From JAGNNV01 sp031412915 (lineage in GTDB: Bacteria; Acidobacteriota; Vicinamibacteria; Fen-336; JAGNNV01), in the NCBI GenBank assembly GCA_031412915.1, contig JANODX010000158.1, forward strand, positions 41,469 through 105,468: a stretch of DNA of 64,000 nucleotides, written 5' to 3'. Shown piece by piece: positions 59,107-64,000 of this stretch. Under the pieces are notes generated by a model. It saw only the letters and a list, made by a program, of their open reading frames with translations. It had not been told where the DNA came from and did no database searches. Both the position numbers and the translations under genes were made by a program. How positions within the stretch are numbered: position 1 is the first letter of the stretch; every line of letters starts with the position of its first letter.

Positions 59107-60098
59107 GCGCTTTCGGAGGCGGCGGCGCCGCGCCTTTCCGTCCGCCCTGGCTCGCGCGGGGCGGCCATGTCCAGACTCTTCTCGGCTTCCATCATCGGCG
59201 GAGCCTGACCTGGACTCTGCCCACCGAGGACCTGGTCGTCGAATCGGAACCGGGAGTCAGAGTCCTTGCGCGCGCGACCTGGCAGGACGGAGACCCCTTC
59301 GCCTCGCCCGCCTTGATTCTGCTGCACGGCATGGGCGGCTGGGATCTCTCGGGCTACATGATCGCCACCGGCCTTCATGCTCACGCGGCCGGCTACCACG
59401 TCATCCGCATGAACATGCGAGGAGCGGGAGGTTCTTTCGAAGTCTGTCCCCGGCTCTATCACGCGGGCCTCGAGACCGACCTCGTGGCGGTCAGCCAGAG
59501 AGTGGCGAGGAAAGTCGCGCGCATCGCGCTGTTCGGGGCCTCCCTCGGTGCGAATCACGTTCTTTTGGCGCTTGGACGATCCCCGGCCGCTCTTCCGATG
59601 GAAGTGAAAGCCGGGGTGGCGGTATCGCCGCCGCTGGACCTGCTCGCCTGCAGCGACGCGCTGCACTCGCGGTGGAATCGGTTCTACGTTTCATACTTCC
59701 TCGACCGCCTGAAGGCCACTTACGTGCGAATTCAGGAGAAGAGCGACGGGTGGTACGAGGCGGGCCGAGAGGCGGGCATCCGGACCGTCCGCGAGTTCGA
59801 CGAGCGAATCACCGCCCCATACGGAGGTTTCGCCTCCGCCAATGATTACTACACCCGGTCCAGTTCGGGCCCGTGGGTCCAACAGATCGATCGACCGACG
59901 CTCGTCCTCGCCGCCGAGGACGATCCCATGATCCCGGAGGAGAGCGTGCGCAAGTTCGCGCTGCCGGAATCGGGGATGGTGACGCGGGAGATTCTCCACA
60001 CCGGCGGCCACGTGGGGTTTGCCGCGGCCACGAAGGCCCCCGGCCGATTCTGGGCGGCGGGCCGGGCGCTCGAATTTCTTGGCCGCTATCTGACCTGA
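59103..60098 (+). CDS. Alpha/beta hydrolase, YheT family
   Basis: The 331-residue protein has FRPPWLARGGHVQTLLG, the typical YheT start, then LLHGMGGWDLSGYM, RMNMRGAGGS, the nucleophile elbow LFGASLGANHVLL (GxSxG) and the late His in HTGGHVGF. It is a cytosolic esterase-like enzyme of unclear substrate. The start is GTG 59103 in an overlap with the dehydrogenase, so the two may act in one pathway. Confidence 0.85.
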   Translation: MSAFGGGGAAPFRPPWLARGGHVQTLLGFHHRRSLTWTLPTEDLVVESEPGVRVLARATWQDGDPFASPALILLHGMGGWDLSGYMIATGLHAHAAGYHVIRMNMRGAGGSFEVCPRLYHAGLETDLVAVSQRVARKVARIALFGASLGANHVLLALGRSPAALPMEVKAGVAVSPPLDLLACSDALHSRWNRFYVSYFLDRLKATYVRIQEKSDGWYEAGREAGIRTVREFDERITAPYGGFASANDYYTRSSSGPWVQQIDRPTLVLAAEDDPMIPEESVRKFALPESGMVTREILHTGGHVGFAAATKAPGRFWAAGRALEFLGRYLT

Positions 60099-60147
60099 GC
60101 TCTGGTCCAACGGGTCCCCCTTCGAACTGAGCTAGAGAAGCGGAGGT

Positions 60148-60255
60148 CGATTCACTCGGCCGGAGCGACGGCGGCGTGGGGGACTGAGCACGCCAGTTCT
60201 TCTGCGAACGGCGGTCTTCTGTTCAAGAAGAGCGAAGGCGGGATTCACTCCCGCC
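60148..60255. repeat. Two related GATTCACTC hairpin motifs after the hydrolase gene
   Basis: Copy 1 (60148-60171) and copy 2 (60241-60264) share GATTCACTC followed by GCCGGAGCGAC, 93 bases apart. Copy 2 sits in a perfect stem GGCGGGA / TCCCGCC with loop TTCAC (60237-60255). The same GGATTCACTCC core occurs between argJ and argH. The 203-base gap 60099-60301 otherwise holds no gene that I can see. Confidence 0.5.
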
Positions 60256-60270
60256 GGAGCGACCGGGGGT

Positions 60271-60301
60271 TTGGGGGGCGGGGCCGTTCACCGCCCCCCA
60301 A
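60271..60301 (-). terminator. GC-rich hairpin just after purF
   Basis: A perfect 11-bp stem TTGGGGGGCGG / CCGCCCCCCAA with a 9-base loop starts directly after the purF stop. No T-run follows on the minus strand, so it is a strong structure but an atypical terminator; the second hairpin at 60237-60255 with TTCGCTCTTCTT after it on the minus strand may complete termination. Confidence 0.55.
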
Positions 60302-61729
60302 CTAGGAACCTACGGCGAGCGGGAACAACTCGATGGTCTGCTCCTCCCGAACCGGCACCGCGTACTTGCCCGTGAAGCAGGCCATGCAGTGGCGGGTGCC
60401 ATGGGAGTCGCCCACGGAGGCGCTGAGGCCGGCGGGCGAGAGGTACGAGAGACTGTCCGCACCGACCCGCGCGCGGATCTGCTCCACCGATTGCGAGGAG
60501 GCGATGAGTTCGCTCTGCCGAGGCGTATCGATCCCGTAGTGACAGGGATGGGTGGTGGGAGGAGAGGAAATCCGCAGGTGGACTTCGAGGGCCCCGGCCG
60601 AGCGAATCAGGTCGACGATCTTCCTCGACGTGGTGCCGCGAACGATCGAGTCGTCGACCAGAATCACCCGCTTGCCTTCGAGAACCTCGCGCACCGGATT
60701 CAGCTTGATCCGAACGCCGAAGCTGCGGACCTTCTGCTTGGGCTCGATGAATGTCCGCCCGATGTAGTGATTGCGCACGAGACCCATGACATAGGGCAGG
60801 GCGCTCTCTTCCGCGTAGCCGAGGGCGGCGCCGATGCCGCTGTCGGGTACGGGAACCACGACGTCAGCGGGGACGGGCGATTCCCGCGCGAGCCTTCGAC
60901 CCATCTCCAGCCGGGAACCGAGAACACTGCGGCCGAAGACCTTGGAATCGGGACGGGCGAAGTAGACGTGTTCGAAGATGCAATGCCGGGCCATGTCTTT
61001 CGGAAACGGGAAATACGAGCGCAGGCCGTCTTTGTCGATCACCAGGATTTCGCCGGGGGCCACATCGCGGACATAGGTCGCTTCGATGAGATCGAAGGCG
61101 CAGGTTTCCGAGGAGATGACGTAGGCCTCGCCCAGCCTGCCCAGAGCGAGAGGCCTGATGCCCATGGGATCGCGGGCGGCGATGAGGGCGTCCTTCGTGA
61201 GGAACAGAAGCGAGTAGGCGCCCCTGATCTTGAGCAGGCTCGACGCGATCGCGTCCTCCACCGGACCAATGCGCGCCCGCGCGTAGAGATGGAGGAGGAC
61301 CTCGGTGTCGGAACTCGACTGGAATATCGAACCGGCGGCTTCGAGCTGGCCGCGCAGAACGTCGGCATTCACCATGTTGCCGTTGTGGGCCACCGCGATC
61401 TCGCCGCGCTGGCAATCGATCAGGATGGGCTGGACGTTCCGCTCGGCGCTTTCCCCCGTCGTTGAATAGCGGACGTGGCCGAGGGCGTAGTCGCCGACCA
61501 GAGAGGAAATCGTTTCTTCACGATCGAAGACTTCGCTGACCAGCCCCATGCCTCGAACCGCCCGGAGCGTCTCGCCGTTCGAGGAAACGATTCCCGCCGA
61601 TTCCTGGCCGCGATGCTGAAGGGCGTAGAGGCCGAGATAGGTCAGGTTCGAAGCTTCCGGATGGCCGAAGACGCCAAAGACCCCGCACTGATCTTTGAAG
61701 TGATCGTCCCGGATCTCCCTGAGCGCCAT
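60302..61729 (-). CDS. purF: Amidophosphoribosyltransferase
   Basis: PurF starts purine synthesis by making phosphoribosylamine from PRPP and glutamine. A 14-residue propeptide (MALREIRDDHFKDQ) precedes the N-terminal nucleophile Cys15 in CGVFGVFGHPEAS. The PRPP loop is VILVDDSIVRGTTSRKIVDL. Cysteines in CIFEHVYFARPDS, THPCHYGIDTP and HCMACFTGKY match the four ligands of the oxygen-sensitive 4Fe-4S cluster of the Bacillus-type enzyme. It is 13 bases after purL. Confidence 0.95.
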   Translation of the reverse strand: MALREIRDDHFKDQCGVFGVFGHPEASNLTYLGLYALQHRGQESAGIVSSNGETLRAVRGMGLVSEVFDREETISSLVGDYALGHVRYSTTGESAERNVQPILIDCQRGEIAVAHNGNMVNADVLRGQLEAAGSIFQSSSDTEVLLHLYARARIGPVEDAIASSLLKIRGAYSLLFLTKDALIAARDPMGIRPLALGRLGEAYVISSETCAFDLIEATYVRDVAPGEILVIDKDGLRSYFPFPKDMARHCIFEHVYFARPDSKVFGRSVLGSRLEMGRRLARESPVPADVVVPVPDSGIGAALGYAEESALPYVMGLVRNHYIGRTFIEPKQKVRSFGVRIKLNPVREVLEGKRVILVDDSIVRGTTSRKIVDLIRSAGALEVHLRISSPPTTHPCHYGIDTPRQSELIASSQSVEQIRARVGADSLSYLSPAGLSASVGDSHGTRHCMACFTGKYAVPVREEQTIELFPLAVGS

Positions 61730-61742
61730 GGTCGAGGGAACT

Positions 61743-63977
61743 CTATTCCGAAAGCCTGCCTTCGAGGGAAGCCCAGGTGGTCAGAAGTTCGGCCACGGAG
61801 TGTCGGGTCAACTGAACGCCCCCGGAACGCAGGGTCAGGTGCGAACCTCCCACGACGCCCAGCCGGCGGCAGGGAACGCCCGCCTGGACGGCGCGGACTT
61901 TAACCGCCTCCGGTTCGCGGGTGGAGACGATCATCCGGGACGGACCCTCGGAGAAGAGAAGCGCGTCGGTTCGGGTCGGTTCCGCATCGTCGAAGTCGTC
62001 GGCGGTCCCGAGATCCCCGAGTTCAAAGTCTCCGCCCAAAGCGGCGCTCTCAAAGTCGAAGCAACACTCGGCGAGCGCTATGGCGAGGCCGCCATCGGCG
62101 ACATCGTGGACCGACACGAGCTTCCTCTTTCGATTGAGATCGAGCACGACTTCGTAGACCGCTCGTTCCGCTTGGAGATCGAGACGCGGAAGCGCGCCCG
62201 CGACCGCGCCATGAACCGTTCTCAGGTACTCACTGCCCCCAAGGGCTGGATCGCTGTCGCCAAGAAGCAGAACGGTATCGCCGGCCTCGGCGAACGTGCG
62301 CGAGGTCGCGAGGGCCACATCCTCGAGCAGACCCACCGCCCCGATCACGGGAGTCGGATAGATGGGAACGCCGTCGGTCTCGTTGTAGAGCGAGACGTTG
62401 CCGCCGGTCACCGGGGCGTCGAGGGCGCGGCTCGCCTCGCCGATGCCTTCGATCGCCTTCACGATCTGACCCATCACTTCGGGCTTCTCCGGGTTGCCGA
62501 AGTTCAGGCAGTTGGTGAGGCCGATGGGCAGAGCACCGGTCGCCACCACGTTCCGGCACGCTTCGGCCACCGCGAGCATCGCGCCCTGCTTGGCATTGAT
62601 GAAGCCGTAGCGGCCGTTTCCGTCGAGAGCAATGGCGAGGCCTTTCTTCGAGCCGTGGATGCGAAGAACCGCGGCATCGGAGACTCCTGGACCCTGCACC
62701 GTGCCGGTCTGGACCGTGCTGTCGTACTGCCGGTAGACCCACTTCTTGCTCGCGATATTGGGTGAGCCGAGCACGGTGAGGAACGCCTTGGAGAGGTCGG
62801 TCGGAACCGGGATGAGGGAAAGATCCTGGTCCTCGGCCGGGTTCTTCGGCTCGAGCCACGGGCGATCGTAGACCGGCGCTTCATCGGTCAAAGCACTCGC
62901 GGGAATGTCGGCTTCGAGTTTCGAGTCCTTGAAGACGCGCACCCGCCCATCGCCCGTGACCACACCCACGGCTTCGGCATGCAGGTCCCACTTCTCGAAC
63001 ACCGCGCGGATTTCCTCCTCGCGGCCCTTCTTCGCCACCAGCAGCATCCGCTCCTGCGATTCGGACAGCATGACTTCGTACGCGGTCATGCCGGTTTCGC
63101 GCTGCGGAACCCTCGAAACATCGAACTCGATTCCGGTTCCGGCGCGTCCCGCGGTCTCCGAAGTGGCGCAGGTCAGCCCCGCCGCGCCCATGTCCTGAAT
63201 GCCGACGACCGCGCCCGTGGCCATGGCTTCGAGACACGATTCGAGCAGGATCTTCTCCATGAAGGGATCGCCGACCTGCACGGTCGGCCGCTTCTCTTCG
63301 CTGCCCAGTCCGAACTCCGAAGACGCCATGGTCGCCCCGTGAATCCCGTCGCGGCCGGTCTTGGCCCCGACGTAGAACACGGTGTTGCCAATGCCTTCGG
63401 CGCGCCCGAGGAAGAGTTGATCCCTGGTGGTGATGCCGAGGCAGAAGGCGTTCACCAAAGGGTTGCCGGAGTAGCAGGGTTCGAACACGACCTCGCCGCC
63501 GACGGTCGGACAGCCGAAGGCGTTGCCGTAGCCGCCGATACCCGCGACCACGCCGGAGATGATCCGGCGTGTCTTCTCGTCCCACCCGTCCGAGAAACGA
63601 AGCGAATTCAGCAAGGCGATCGGCCGCGCGCCCATGGTGAAGATGTCCCGGAGAATGCCCCCCACTCCGGTGGCGGCGCCCTGATAGGGCTCGATGAACG
63701 ACGGATGGTTGTGGGACTCGATCTTGAAAACGGCGAGAAGCCCGTCGCCGATGTCGAGGGCCCCCGCGTTCTCACCCGGGCCCTGGACCACCCGCGGCCC
63801 CTTGGTGGGCAATGTCTTCAGATGAAGACGGGTGGATTTGTACGAGCAATGCTCGGACCACATGACCGAAAACATCCCCAGCTCCACAAAATTCGGCTCG
63901 CGCCCGAGCAGGGTCTTGATGCGCTCGTACTCGTCGGGTTTCAGACCATGGGCTTCGAGGGTTTTGGAATCGTGCAT
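61743..63977 (-). CDS. purL: Phosphoribosylformylglycinamidine synthase subunit PurL
   Basis: The 744-residue small-type PurL catalyses the ATP-dependent amidation of formylglycinamide ribonucleotide. It has the catalytic His region VMWSEHCSYKSTRLHL, LLAVFKIESHNHPSFIEPYQ, GGVLRDI-like GVGGILRDIFTMGARPIAL, and DMGAAGLTCATSE. Small-type PurL needs the separate PurQ and PurS subunits; they are not in the window and may lie just upstream, beyond 63977. The start is ATG 63977. Confidence 0.95.
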   Translation of the reverse strand: MHDSKTLEAHGLKPDEYERIKTLLGREPNFVELGMFSVMWSEHCSYKSTRLHLKTLPTKGPRVVQGPGENAGALDIGDGLLAVFKIESHNHPSFIEPYQGAATGVGGILRDIFTMGARPIALLNSLRFSDGWDEKTRRIISGVVAGIGGYGNAFGCPTVGGEVVFEPCYSGNPLVNAFCLGITTRDQLFLGRAEGIGNTVFYVGAKTGRDGIHGATMASSEFGLGSEEKRPTVQVGDPFMEKILLESCLEAMATGAVVGIQDMGAAGLTCATSETAGRAGTGIEFDVSRVPQRETGMTAYEVMLSESQERMLLVAKKGREEEIRAVFEKWDLHAEAVGVVTGDGRVRVFKDSKLEADIPASALTDEAPVYDRPWLEPKNPAEDQDLSLIPVPTDLSKAFLTVLGSPNIASKKWVYRQYDSTVQTGTVQGPGVSDAAVLRIHGSKKGLAIALDGNGRYGFINAKQGAMLAVAEACRNVVATGALPIGLTNCLNFGNPEKPEVMGQIVKAIEGIGEASRALDAPVTGGNVSLYNETDGVPIYPTPVIGAVGLLEDVALATSRTFAEAGDTVLLLGDSDPALGGSEYLRTVHGAVAGALPRLDLQAERAVYEVVLDLNRKRKLVSVHDVADGGLAIALAECCFDFESAALGGDFELGDLGTADDFDDAEPTRTDALLFSEGPSRMIVSTREPEAVKVRAVQAGVPCRRLGVVGGSHLTLRSGGVQLTRHSVAELLTTWASLEGRLSE

Positions 63978-64000
63978 CGGGGCCGTGATCTTATTCGCAC

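Noticed and set aside
60099..60150. TAGCTCAGT on the minus strand, resembling a tRNA D-arm
   Set aside because: No acceptor stem, anticodon arm or T-arm of correct spacing could be drawn around it, so it is not a tRNA gene.
1..64000. CRISPR arrays, insertion sequences, prophage or integrase genes
   Set aside because: I saw no direct-repeat arrays, transposase or integrase motifs and no stretch of clearly foreign composition other than the AT-rich promoter region at 4840-5070.

Overview
The window is GC-rich, densely packed bacterial chromosome with mostly housekeeping genes, many overlapping by 1-11 bases. I infer an Acidobacteriota-like organism. The basis is the mix of a futalosine menaquinone pathway (mqnA, mqnC), a B12-dependent class II ribonucleotide reductase, TldD/TldE, several Ser/Thr-kinase, PilZ and GGDEF signalling proteins, a PilT region and an alpha-glucan phosphorylase. 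This is inference from gene content, and no rRNA or other phylogenetic marker is present. I see no tRNA, rRNA, CRISPR array, insertion sequence or prophage.

Layout. 1-1442: end of an ABC exporter operon (permease cut by the window edge). 1552-4613: class II ribonucleotide reductase with a small downstream protein, behind an AT-rich regulatory region (4614-5197). 5198-7094: mqnA-mqnC. 7101-12966: TPR protein, NAD synthetase, a receiver/PilZ protein overlapping a glucan phosphorylase gene. 12993-15516: pilT, a zinc-ribbon protein, a ThiS-like protein and a small conserved protein. 15625-21767: sodium/solute symporter with a tiny membrane partner, a fumarase-superfamily lyase, tldD and tldE. 21780-28946: envelope and secreted proteins, an APC permease, a LysW-like zinc ribbon, tatA, a Pal-like lipoprotein and a membrane Ser/Thr kinase. 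28975-32905: a PuuD-like membrane protein, the methylmalonyl-CoA mutase large subunit, a PAP2 phosphatase and a DUF2911 protein. 33043-37492: gatB and a divergent mtgA-methyltransferase-methyltransferase-acetyltransferase operon. 37511-43274: a GAF/GGDEF diguanylate cyclase, a GlpD-like oxidoreductase, threonine aldolase, a fatty-acid desaturase and a DUF72 protein. 43284-50274: a minus-strand arginine operon argC-argB-argD-argG-argJ-argH (argF absent). 50356-56594: ftsX followed by a compact peptide-modification cassette and lepB. 56624-63977: udk, ftsE, an alcohol dehydrogenase, a YheT-type hydrolase, purF and purL.

The most interesting segment is 51472-55710 (minus strand). It reads nucleotidyltransferase, S26/S24-type peptidase with Cys at the nucleophile position, a 57-residue Cys-containing candidate precursor peptide, radical SAM/SPASM enzyme, HPr-kinase-like P-loop protein and PqqD-like protein, then lepB. 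It looks like a ribosomally made, post-translationally modified peptide (RiPP) pathway. Its kinase and nucleotidyltransferase genes recall phospho-lasso-peptide clusters such as paeninodin, but no lasso cyclase is seen and a radical SAM enzyme is present instead. The candidate precursor ends in serine, the residue phosphorylated by the kinase in paeninodin. The cassette is fused by overlapping codons to ftsX upstream and lepB downstream, which suggests a fixed, possibly envelope-linked role rather than a recently acquired island.
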